Assembly: GCA_965220505.1 (NCBI GenBank)
Contig: CBDCQE010000001.1
Location: 496,001-560,000 of the forward strand
DNA: 64,000 bases
Direction of reading: 5' to 3'
Source of the DNA: Bin87 sp965220505
GTDB taxonomy: Bacteria > Chloroflexota > Dehalococcoidia > Lucifugimonadales > UBA3495
Shown here: piece by piece, positions 57,641 through 64,000 of the stretch
How the letters are laid out: the number at the start of each line of letters is the position of its first letter
How positions within the stretch are numbered: position 1 is the stretch's first letter
Position numbers and translations under genes: made by a program
Notes under the pieces: generated by a model
The model's database searches: none
What the model was told of the DNA's origin: nothing
What the model saw: only the letters and a program-made list of their open reading frames with translations

Positions 57641-57826
57641 GGGGCTCTGGTTGGAATCGTATCACAGCGCGGCGCGGCCAATTTGGGATGGCGCACGGAT
57701 ATTCGGCGGTCGGGACGGGTGAAAGTCGGCACTATTGGTCGGGCAAACCCCTGACGACTCGACGGTGTGAATTCTCATACGGTGGTCATCTGCGGTGATA
57801 CCCGGAAAATTTTGCACTTTTTGAAA

Positions 57827-57841
57827 AAATTGGTCCAATTT
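57827..57841. promoter_or_regulatory. 15-bp palindrome in the rsmH upstream region
   Basis: AAATTGGTCCAATTT is a perfect palindrome around one central base, in an AT-rich stretch 125 nt before rsmH. It may be an operator of the divergent rsmH/membrane protein pair. The rest of 57641-57965 holds no gene I can support. Confidence 0.4.
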
Positions 57842-57965
57842 CGCATTTCCAAACATAGGCAACCGCACCAACCCATTTGTTAAATTCCCAGTCACGTTAG
57901 GGCACGTATGCCAAACGTGGGATACGGCTCGTTTCTACGAGCAGCGATTCCGAAATGAGCAAGCG

Positions 57966-58988
57966 ATGACACTGGCGGCAATGAACATAACGGCTCCGTT
58001 TGCCGTGCCGGTTGGTCCGGTGTTGGGCGTGTGGCCAACGCTGGCCTTCTCAGGACGGCCGAACGGGGACGCGCCGGTTCATCATACTCCGGTGCTGATT
58101 GCGGAGACCGTGGAATGGTTGTCGGTGGGTCCGGGCAAGGTTTACCTGGACGGCACCGTTGGGGAAGGCGGACATTCCGAGGCGATCCTCGACGCATCGG
58201 GACCCACGGGGGTTGTGTTGGGGATAGATCGCGACCCACGGTCGGTGGACGCGGCTCGCCAGCGGTTGACCGGCTATGGAGACCGCGCTCGGATCGTGCA
58301 CGGGAACTACGCCGACATGAGCGAACTGGCGCGGAAAGCCGGGATCGAGCATGTGGATGGAATTTTGCTGGACCTGGGATTTTCCTCGCGCCAGGTTGAC
58401 GCCGCCGGTTACGGGTTTTCCTTCCAACGGGACGAACCGCTGGACATGCGCTACGACACCGTGGGGTTAACTGCTGCCGACTTGCTGAACCACACTGACG
58501 AGCGCGAGTTGGCCGACGTAATTTTCCGCTATGGAGAAGAACGGCGCAGCCGCGCAGTCGCCAGGGCTATCGTTGCGGCGCGGCCGATCAACAGCACAGG
58601 CCGCTTGTCCGCGGTGGTCGCCAGGGCTCTCGGCGGGCGTCGTGGAGGGCGGCACCCGGCCACGAGAACGTTCCAGGCGCTGCGCATCGCGGTCAACGAG
58701 GAGCTGATGCACCTTCAGGCCGGCCTGGACGCCGTGCCGGGGATGTTGAGACCGGGCGGGCGGTTGGTGGTGATCAGTTACCACAGCCTGGAAGACCGGC
58801 TGGTCAAGGCCTGGATGGACCGGGAAGCGACCCAATGCGTCTGTCCTCCGGAACTGCCCGTTTGCGCGTGTGACCACGAACCGACGGTGCGGTTCGCGCG
58901 GCGGCGGGTGATCCGCCCGTCTGCAACCGAAACGGACAACAACCCGCGCAGCAGGAGCGCGCGCCTCAGGGCGGTGGAACGCATCTGA
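57966..58988 (+). CDS. rsmH: 16S rRNA (cytosine1402-N4)-methyltransferase
   Basis: RsmH (MraW) methylates C1402 in the decoding centre. The 340-aa protein has HHTPVLIAETVEWL, the SAM site YLDGTVGEGGHSEAILD, LGIDRDPRSVDAARQRL, DGILLDLGFSSRQVDAAGYGFSFQRDEPLDMR, the long helical insert, and VVISYHSLEDRLVKAW, with the cysteines of the usual zinc-like C-terminal motif. The N-terminal 38 residues are an extension. It begins a cluster with ftsA, ftsZ and nrdR. The gene normally just upstream, mraZ, is not there. Confidence 0.93.
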   Translation: MTLAAMNITAPFAVPVGPVLGVWPTLAFSGRPNGDAPVHHTPVLIAETVEWLSVGPGKVYLDGTVGEGGHSEAILDASGPTGVVLGIDRDPRSVDAARQRLTGYGDRARIVHGNYADMSELARKAGIEHVDGILLDLGFSSRQVDAAGYGFSFQRDEPLDMRYDTVGLTAADLLNHTDERELADVIFRYGEERRSRAVARAIVAARPINSTGRLSAVVARALGGRRGGRHPATRTFQALRIAVNEELMHLQAGLDAVPGMLRPGGRLVVISYHSLEDRLVKAWMDREATQCVCPPELPVCACDHEPTVRFARRRVIRPSATETDNNPRSRSARLRAVERI

Positions 58989-59052
58989 TCCGCTGCCCGC
59001 AAATGATCATAGTTTCTCTTTCATAACCAAATTCGACCGAGGGAAGGCCACA

Positions 59053-60351
59053 ATGCCACAGGAATCGATGTACGCCGCCGTTGACATAGGCACCAGCAAA
59101 ATCATTTCGATCGTCGCGCGGCTCGGACCGGAAGGGGAGTTGAAACCCCTGGGGACCGGCGTGGCTCCGTCCCACGGCGTGCAGCAGGGCGTCATCGACG
59201 ATTTTGGCGAGGTCCAGAGCAGCCTGCAGGAGAGCATGGCGGAGTGCCTGCGCTACGTGGGACGCAATCCTGTGGACAGGTTCAACGTGGTGGTGAATGG
59301 TGATCACCTGGTCAGCGTGAACTCGACGGAGATGTTGGGCAGGGGCGAAGAGGTGGTAACGATCACGGAGCAGCGCCTGCGCTCGCTCATGAGCAGTACC
59401 TCGGGGAGCCTGGAACAACAACTGGACAGCCGCAGCGAACAAACGCTGCACATGATCCCGATGCGATACCGGCTGGACGGCATGACCGGGGTGCGCAACC
59501 CAACCGGGCTGGATACCAACGAGTTGCAGTTGGAGGCCCACATCGTCCGCGGCATGTCGGTGCCGCTGGGAAACACCGTGCGCGCATTGCAGTCGTGCAA
59601 GGCCAAGGTGGATGGGATGATCGCCCACCCGTTGGCCTCGGCCGAAGGGGTTCTCACTGCCGACGAGCGGGAGATGGGCGTGGTGGTAGCGGACATCGGA
59701 GCCGGGACGATCAAGACGGCGATTTATCGCGAGGGGACGCCGATTTACTCGTCGGTGGTTCCGGTGGGCGGCAATCAGCTGACCCGGGATTTGGCGGTGG
59801 CGATGCGCATTCCTTACCAGATGGCGGAGGACCTGAAGATCCAGTTCGGTCACGCGCTTCCCGACGCGATTCCGTCGAATGAAGAGGTGCTGATCCCGGC
59901 TACCCAAGTGCAACCGCGGCGTATGGTGTTGCGTCGCGAGCTTTGTGAGCCGTTGTATTTACGATCGCTGCAGGTGCTGAAACTTTTCAGCGAAGAGCTG
60001 TACAAAGCAGAGATAGGATCGATGCCGCCGGGAGGGATCGTGTTGACGGGTGGAGTATCCCGCATGCCCGGGCTGGCGGAGATGGCCTACCGGGGCTTGA
60101 GAACCGACGTGCGCGTGGGAGTGCCGTTGTGGTATGCGGGGTTGCCCGATTCGCTGCGACAGCCCGAATTTTCCGCGGTATTGGGCGCCCTGCAGTGGGC
60201 GGTCAAGCATCGCAACCGGCCGGACCGGGAACGGCCGCGCGGTTCCGGGGAGCGGACATGGTCTCCGGGTTCTCTCTTCCGGCGGCCTTTCGCTCGTTCC
60301 GGCTCGCGGCGAGCCGCTGCCGAGCCTGAGTTCGAGGACGAACAAGTCTAA
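59053..60351 (+). CDS. ftsA: Cell division protein FtsA
   Basis: Actin-like protein of 432 aa that anchors FtsZ to the membrane and recruits the divisome. ATP-site motifs: YAAVDIGTSKIISIVARL (phosphate 1), a SHS2-type insertion with GVQQGVIDDFGEVQSSLQES, VVVADIGAGTIKTAIYREG (phosphate 2), and IVLTGGVSRMPGLAEMAYR (adenosine). The C-terminal 70 residues are Arg-rich (RNRPDRERPRGSGERT, LFRRPFARSGSRR) and may include the amphipathic membrane-targeting helix, though it is not the standard one. It lies between rsmH (64-nt gap) and ftsZ (94-nt gap). Confidence 0.93.
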   Translation: MPQESMYAAVDIGTSKIISIVARLGPEGELKPLGTGVAPSHGVQQGVIDDFGEVQSSLQESMAECLRYVGRNPVDRFNVVVNGDHLVSVNSTEMLGRGEEVVTITEQRLRSLMSSTSGSLEQQLDSRSEQTLHMIPMRYRLDGMTGVRNPTGLDTNELQLEAHIVRGMSVPLGNTVRALQSCKAKVDGMIAHPLASAEGVLTADEREMGVVVADIGAGTIKTAIYREGTPIYSSVVPVGGNQLTRDLAVAMRIPYQMAEDLKIQFGHALPDAIPSNEEVLIPATQVQPRRMVLRRELCEPLYLRSLQVLKLFSEELYKAEIGSMPPGGIVLTGGVSRMPGLAEMAYRGLRTDVRVGVPLWYAGLPDSLRQPEFSAVLGALQWAVKHRNRPDRERPRGSGERTWSPGSLFRRPFARSGSRRAAAEPEFEDEQV

Positions 60352-60445
60352 ATCACCGGACGCCGGCCGCGTTGCTCGCGAACCGGTGCAATTTGATCAT
60401 CGACAAACGACAAACCAACCAGCAATAACAGGAGGCGAAAGGACG

Positions 60446-61588
60446 ATGATATTTCCCGATAACTCCGCGTCATGGGAGCCAGCCGAGCGCTTTGATGAAA
60501 CCGACGGTCTGATACCCGAAATTGGACGGGGGGTTCCGCTGATAAAAGTGCTTGGCGTGGGCGGCGGCGGCTCCAACGCGGTTAGCCGCATGTATAAGGA
60601 AAAGCTGCCCGTGGTCGAATATTACGCGTTGAACACGGACGCACAGCACCTTGCCCGGTGCGACGTGCACTACCGGATTCCGCTGGGCCGCAACCTGACG
60701 CGCGGGCTGGGCGCTGGCGCACAACCTGAGCTGGGGAGGCAAGCGGCGGAAGAGTCGCGGGCCGAAATCGAGAAGGCAGTAAGCGGCGCGGACATGGTGT
60801 TCCTGGCGGTGGGCATGGGCGGAGGCACCGGCACCGGAGCCGCTCCGGTGGTGGCGCAGATCGCCAAGGAGTCGGGCGCGCTGACCATTGCGGTGGTGAG
60901 CCGGCCCTTCGGATTCGAGGCCCAGATGCGGCGCAAGAACGCCCAGGATGGCCTGGAGCGGCTGCAGGACAATGTCGACACCATGATTGTCATTCCCAAC
61001 GACCGCCTGTTGGCCCTCAACGAGGAACAGGCCGACTCCTACTCCTGGGAGGACGCGCTGAAACTGGCGGACTCGGTGCTGCACCAGGGCATCAGCGCGA
61101 TCGCGGAAGTGGTCACGGTGCCCGGCGAGATCAACGTGGACTTCGCCGACGTGAAGACGATCCTCACCGGCGCCGGCCAGGCCTGGCTGTCCATCGGCCG
61201 GGGCCGGGGTGAAGGCCGCGCCCGGGAGGCGGCCCGGCAATGCACCACCAGCCCGTTGCTGGACATTTCGCTGGAAGGGTCGCGGCGGATCCTGTTCGTC
61301 CTGACCGGCGGCAACAACCTGTCGCTGCAAGAAGTTCAGGAAGCGGCGGCGGTGGTCGAGGAGTTGGCGGACCCCAACGCCAACATCATCTTCGGAACCA
61401 ACCGGGATGCCCGGCTGGACGACGAAGTCAAGATGACGATGGTGGCGGCGGATTTCCCGGCGGCGATAGAGACCCCGGAAGACGACATCGCCAAGTTGCT
61501 GAACGAGATGGACGTACCGGAAAGACGGGATTACGAACTCCCGACGTTCTTGCAGAACCGCCAGAATCGCCGGGGATTTTACCGTTAG
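60446..61588 (+). CDS. ftsZ: Cell division protein FtsZ
   Basis: Tubulin-like GTPase (380 aa) forming the Z ring. The N-terminal nucleotide-binding start is IKVLGVGGGGSNAVSRM, the tubulin signature is MVFLAVGMGGGTGTGAAPVVAQIA (about residue 115), and the T7 loop reads EINVDFADVKTILTGAG. The C-terminal peptide is RRDYELPTFLQNRQ, a plausible FtsA-binding tail. The linker is short. AGGAGG at 60430-60435, 10 nt before the ATG, fixes the start; the frame itself is open further upstream into ftsA. A terminator follows the gene. Confidence 0.96.
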   Translation: MIFPDNSASWEPAERFDETDGLIPEIGRGVPLIKVLGVGGGGSNAVSRMYKEKLPVVEYYALNTDAQHLARCDVHYRIPLGRNLTRGLGAGAQPELGRQAAEESRAEIEKAVSGADMVFLAVGMGGGTGTGAAPVVAQIAKESGALTIAVVSRPFGFEAQMRRKNAQDGLERLQDNVDTMIVIPNDRLLALNEEQADSYSWEDALKLADSVLHQGISAIAEVVTVPGEINVDFADVKTILTGAGQAWLSIGRGRGEGRAREAARQCTTSPLLDISLEGSRRILFVLTGGNNLSLQEVQEAAAVVEELADPNANIIFGTNRDARLDDEVKMTMVAADFPAAIETPEDDIAKLLNEMDVPERRDYELPTFLQNRQNRRGFYR

Positions 61589-61611
61589 ACCAACCTCCGC
61601 CGGATCCTCGA

Positions 61612-61646
61612 GGCCCCCTCTTCTTTGGGAGAGGGGGCCAATTTTT
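61612..61646 (+). terminator. Rho-independent terminator after ftsZ
   Basis: GGCCCCCTCT (61612-61621) and its exact complement (61630-61639) form a 10-bp stem with an 8-nt loop, followed by AATTTTTG. Confidence 0.88.
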
Positions 61647-61722
61647 GTGTCTCCACGATTGGCGTGGCGAAAATTGTGGAAAATCTGAAGGCGGGCACCG
61701 TGCGAACCGGAATCGAGGTAGG

Positions 61723-61780
61723 TATAATCCTGACTACCACAAGTTGTGGTTTTTGGGTTCGAAAACACAATATGTTCCGA
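61723..61780 (+). promoter_or_regulatory. nrdR promoter with palindromic operator and NrdR-box-like site
   Basis: TATAAT (61723-61728) is a perfect -10 box with no clear -35. At the expected start lies ACCACAAGTTGTGGT (61736-61750), a perfect 15-bp palindrome. Beginning 15 nt after its end, at 61765, is ACACAATATGTTCC, of which the first nine bases match the NrdR-box consensus half ACACWATAT. The two centres are about three helical turns apart, as in paired NrdR boxes. Confidence 0.5.
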
Positions 61781-61824
61781 TTTCAAAAACTGTTTGAAAA
61801 AGCAACCAAAAGGTAACCAATCCC

Positions 61825-62352
61825 ATGAAATGTCCTTATTGTGAAACGGCGCAAAGCAAGGTGACCGATTCGCGGGATGCCGACAACGGTATCCGGCGGC
61901 GGCGGGAATGCCTGTCCTGCGGGCGCCGGTTCACCACCCACGAACAGGTGAGGCTGCCGGCCCTGCAAGTGGACAAGCGTGACGGCCGGCGCCAGGAATT
62001 CAGCCGGGCCAAGCTGGTGTCGGGGATCGACATGGCCTGCACGCGGAGACCGATTCCCCGGCGGGACATCGACCGCCTGGCCGATGATATTGAAACGGAA
62101 CTCCAGCGCCTGGGCAGCGGCGTGGTCAAGTCCAGTGACCTGGGATTGATGGTCCTGGAGCGGCTGCGGGCGCTGGATGAAGTCGCGTACATGCGCTACG
62201 CGTCGGTTTATTACGACTTCCAGGGAGCGGACGATTTCGAAGAACAAGCCCGCTCCCTGCGACAGGGGCACCCGGAACCGCTGCTGAGCCTGGCTGCGGT
62301 TACCACCCGGAGACCCCGGGCTCGCCGCGCCAACCGGCGCAGCGGCCAATAG
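61825..62352 (+). CDS. nrdR: Transcriptional repressor NrdR
   Basis: NrdR represses ribonucleotide reductase genes in response to ATP/dATP. The 175-aa protein has the N-terminal zinc ribbon MKCPYCETAQSKVTDSRDADNGIRRRRECLSCGRRFTTHEQV (Cys pairs at 3/6 and 31/34) and then the ATP-cone domain (LQVDKRDGRRQEFSRAKLVSGIDMACTRRPI, LGLMVLERLRALDEVAYMRYASVYYDFQ). Its tail of 25 residues is Arg-rich. It is 1.2 kb upstream of nrdJ on the same strand and may control it. Operator-like sites lie upstream of its own gene. Confidence 0.96.
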   Translation: MKCPYCETAQSKVTDSRDADNGIRRRRECLSCGRRFTTHEQVRLPALQVDKRDGRRQEFSRAKLVSGIDMACTRRPIPRRDIDRLADDIETELQRLGSGVVKSSDLGLMVLERLRALDEVAYMRYASVYYDFQGADDFEEQARSLRQGHPEPLLSLAAVTTRRPRARRANRRSGQ

Positions 62353-62539
62353 GCGAACCGCGGACCCTGGCCTTACATCGAAGAGGAATTGATCTGTGGA
62401 TCGCATCGAGGCGTATCAACTAAGGGACTCAAGGACGCTCCGGCATCGCCACCATCGCCGGGCGTCCCGGTCAAATCAAAAGGGCAAAACTGCCACCTGC
62501 TCGCCATACCAAACCCAAAGGGAGGTGTTCAACACCATC

Positions 62540-62797
62540 ATGAGCAGCACCGTTCAATACTCCGCCTTCACAAGGCTGTTGACCCACAACAACCGGGTCC
62601 ACGACATGGAGGAGATGCTGCGGAAGATGTGGGTCCCGTCGGACTGGGAAACCGCCGACGCGGACAATGGCGACTCGTGGATTCCGAACCCCTTTGCCGA
62701 GCTTCAGGATGACCTGGACCGAGAGGCCCGGGCGTGCCTGGTGAGTTGCTGGGCGGCATTGCCGGCGCAGCGGGAGGATGATGACCTCATCGCGTAA
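62540..62797 (+). CDS. Hypothetical protein between nrdR and nrdJ
   Basis: An 85-aa acidic protein with no family I know: FTRLLTHNNRVHDMEEMLRKMWVPSDWETADADNG, WIPNPFAELQDDLDREARACLVSCWAALPAQ. The frame is open upstream to GTG 62396, but that part has odd composition. GGAGGTG lies before the ATG at 62540 at a longish distance. Its end overlaps the next gene's longer frame, but not the preferred start. It may be specific to this lineage. Confidence 0.5.
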   Translation: MSSTVQYSAFTRLLTHNNRVHDMEEMLRKMWVPSDWETADADNGDSWIPNPFAELQDDLDREARACLVSCWAALPAQREDDDLIA

Positions 62798-62903
62798 AAG
62801 CGTCCACCGTTTAGGACGGCCGACGGCGGCGGGCGTTGCTCCGCCGCGTCGGATGCTGACGAATCAACTCCAGCATGAGCCTGTCGCTCGGGAGCCTGAA
62901 GAA

Positions 62904-63350
62904 ATGCAACATTCGGTGCATTACACAGTAGACATCCACTGCGGCCCGTGCCCGGAAGGGGCCGAGGCCGAGATTGCCCAACGGTTGCGAACCGCGTTTC
63001 CGGTGACCAACTGTCGGAACACGCCCACCGGTTTGGCGCTGCGGCTGAACGCGGGTCACCAGTACGCGTACGGAGCTTTGCGAGATTTCGCGGACCTGGT
63101 AGCGGATACGCTGACCCGGCTGGGAATAAGCATGACCTCCGGGGTGGTGCGCCTGGTCACCAGGGGCACACCTGGCGAGGAAGGAGTCTGGCATCGCGTG
63201 CAGGACGCAACGGCTGCGCTGGTCGGATTGGACTTGCGGCCGGAGCGGGAAACGCCGGTGCTGTACTTCTACAAGGGATTGCGGTTCGATCTGGACCTGT
63301 CCGCACGACTCAAGGGGGTGAGCAGGAAAAGCGAGGTCGGAGCAATCTGA
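62904..63350 (+). CDS. Hypothetical protein upstream of nrdJ
   Basis: A 148-aa protein from the ATG at 62904 (the frame is open to 62778). Two cysteines lie in VDIHCGPCPEGAEAEI (a C-x-x-C) and one in FPVTNCRNTPTG. The rest is alpha/beta (LRLNAGHQYAYGALRDFADLVADTLTRLGISMTSGVVRLVTRG). The end RPERETPVLYFYKGLRFDLDLSARLKG looks like a compact domain. I find no known family. Because it lies between nrdR and nrdJ, a link to nucleotide reduction is possible but unproven. The 28-bp palindrome that follows could terminate its transcript. Confidence 0.55.
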   Translation: MQHSVHYTVDIHCGPCPEGAEAEIAQRLRTAFPVTNCRNTPTGLALRLNAGHQYAYGALRDFADLVADTLTRLGISMTSGVVRLVTRGTPGEEGVWHRVQDATAALVGLDLRPERETPVLYFYKGLRFDLDLSARLKGVSRKSEVGAI

Positions 63351-63358
63351 TCGCAAAT

Positions 63359-63386
63359 GCGGGGCGTCGGCGCGCCGACGCCCCGC
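63359..63386. terminator. 28-bp perfect palindrome, GC-rich terminator-like
   Basis: GCGGGGCGTCGGCG joined directly to its reverse complement, without a loop. It starts 8 nt after the stop codon of the preceding gene. As RNA it gives a very stable hairpin of about 12 bp with a 4-nt loop. Only TCATTTGG follows. Confidence 0.6.
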
Positions 63387-63530
63387 CGCATCATTTGGAT
63401 AGACCCCGGCGCGTGAGAGGGTTGATGGTTTAAACTACAGCGGCGCACGGTAGTCCGATGCGAATCGTTGTTCTTAATCTGTCGTTCATAAATTTGTTCC
63501 ATATAGTTGAATTTGACGGAGGTACTTGCT

Positions 63531-64000
63531 GTGGCAACCGCTATGGGAATTGAACCGGTGGGCAGGGTCGATTCGGTGAGGCGACGCATACGTGACGCAA
63601 TGGTCGCGGCCGGCATAGCCGGCGAGTACAACGATCGCAACGGAACCCTGACGGATAACGCGAGGGTCGTGCTGCAACGCCGGTATCTTTCCAAGGATCG
63701 GGAAGGCAACGTGCTGGAAGACCCGGAAGGAATGTTTCGCCGGGTAGCGCACAACCTGTCACTGTCTGAACTGGAATACGACGCGACGGAAGAGGAACGC
63801 GCCGCGGTGGAGGAACGATTCTACCGGGTGATGCGTCGGCTGGAGTTCCTGCCCAACTCGCCAACCTTGATGAACGCCGGGCGCGAGTTGCAGCAGTTGT
63901 CGGCGTGCTTCGTGCTGCCGGTCGAGGATTCGTTGGATTCCATCTTCACCAAGGTGAAGGAAACCGCGCTGATCCACAAAAGCGGCGGCGGCACGGGCTT
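63531..64000 (+). CDS. nrdJ: Class II (adenosylcobalamin-dependent) ribonucleotide reductase, N-terminal part
   Basis: The first 156 codons of the B12-dependent RNR, which makes deoxyribonucleotides with or without oxygen; the window ends inside the gene. Visible: RYLSKDREGNVLEDPEGMFRRVAHNLS, then EFLPNSPTLMNAGRELQQLSACFVLPVEDSLDSIF, with the first active-site Cys in LSACFVLPVEDS, and KSGGGTG at the edge. The start is GTG at 63531 with GGAGG 10 nt ahead. No N-terminal ATP-cone is seen before the catalytic part, so allosteric activity control by dATP may be missing. NrdR encoded upstream is the likely regulator. Confidence 0.93.
   Translation, partial: MATAMGIEPVGRVDSVRRRIRDAMVAAGIAGEYNDRNGTLTDNARVVLQRRYLSKDREGNVLEDPEGMFRRVAHNLSLSELEYDATEEERAAVEERFYRVMRRLEFLPNSPTLMNAGRELQQLSACFVLPVEDSLDSIFTKVKETALIHKSGGGTG

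Noticed and set aside
60470..61786. 438-codon minus-strand frame opposite ftsZ
   Set aside because: It is an antisense shadow of the FtsZ signature region.
63468..63530. Possible NrdR box directly before nrdJ (GTTCCATATAGTTGAA region)
   Set aside because: Only a weak partial match to the consensus, with no clear dyad, so it is not listed as a site.
1..64000. tRNA, rRNA and CRISPR arrays
   Set aside because: I looked for GGTTCGAATCC-type T-loops, rRNA blocks and regularly spaced repeats and saw none outside coding context. A tRNAscan-SE or CRISPR search would settle it.

Overview
This window is 64 kb of a high-GC bacterial chromosome, densely coded on both strands. There are no tRNA or rRNA genes, no CRISPR array and no recognisable phage or transposase genes. 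My best guess for the host is Chloroflexota of the Dehalococcoidia/SAR202 type. The pointers are: many CoA-transferases, acyl-CoA dehydrogenases and crotonases; a fused AccD-AccA; a methionine synthase split into two genes; a B12-dependent class II ribonucleotide reductase; and ftsA-ftsZ sitting next to rsmH with no peptidoglycan genes. This assignment is inference from gene content, because no marker could be placed on a tree here.

Layout. (1) 1-3.1 kb: the end of groEL with its terminator, an MFS transporter, a RidA protein and a HicAB-type toxin-antitoxin pair. (2) 3.2-5.4 kb: a minus-strand thiamine operon (thiG-thiE-thiS plus a small unknown gene) with a consensus promoter, a TPP riboswitch and a terminator hairpin in its leader. 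(3) 5.4-13.6 kb: acyl-CoA metabolism. It holds a CoA-transferase array of unusual A / B-A / B order, a UDG-like protein, two crotonases, a PHP-domain protein, an acyl-CoA synthetase and a PanE-like reductase. (4) 13.7-17.7 kb: a peptide/solute ABC importer (lipoprotein plus two permeases, no ATPase genes). Its promoter is preceded by tandem palindromes whose centre resembles a ParB parS core. (5) 17.8-24.8 kb: an unknown small protein flanked by two similar hairpin repeats, a TPR protein, a ThDP enzyme, a Uma2 nuclease, two CaiB/BaiF CoA-transferases and two small membrane proteins. (6) 24.8-31.5 kb: leuCD, a CBS-regulated cation/proton antiporter and an M1 aminopeptidase. (7) 31.6-41.6 kb: an ADP-ribosylglycohydrolase, a MetH lacking its activation domain, a frameshifted gene, a zinc-motif protein, the separate MetH activation domain, an SDR, and Ppx/GppA with two thymidylate-kinase-like proteins.

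(8) 41.6-47 kb is the most accessory stretch. Two copies of a two-gene module (small conserved protein plus retropepsin-like aspartic protease, overlapping by 8 nt in both copies) lie either side of two acyl-CoA dehydrogenases and a VapBC-like pair with an unusually long antitoxin. This repeated protease module is my main candidate for an undescribed system. (9) 47-55.6 kb: a D-aminoacylase-like amidohydrolase, a SufT-like protein and an Mrp-like ATPase, the AccDA fusion with a hairpin in its leader, then tilS, a histidine phosphatase and a CNNM/CorC-type membrane protein in one minus-strand operon. (10) 55.7-64 kb: a MITE-like repeat element, tsaD, a membrane protein, and rsmH-ftsA-ftsZ-nrdR, followed by two unknown genes and the start of nrdJ.

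The genes fit a heterotroph that imports oligopeptides or other organic solutes and degrades acyl-CoA intermediates. It makes its own thiamine and leucine, and it depends on cobalamin for both methionine and deoxyribonucleotide synthesis.
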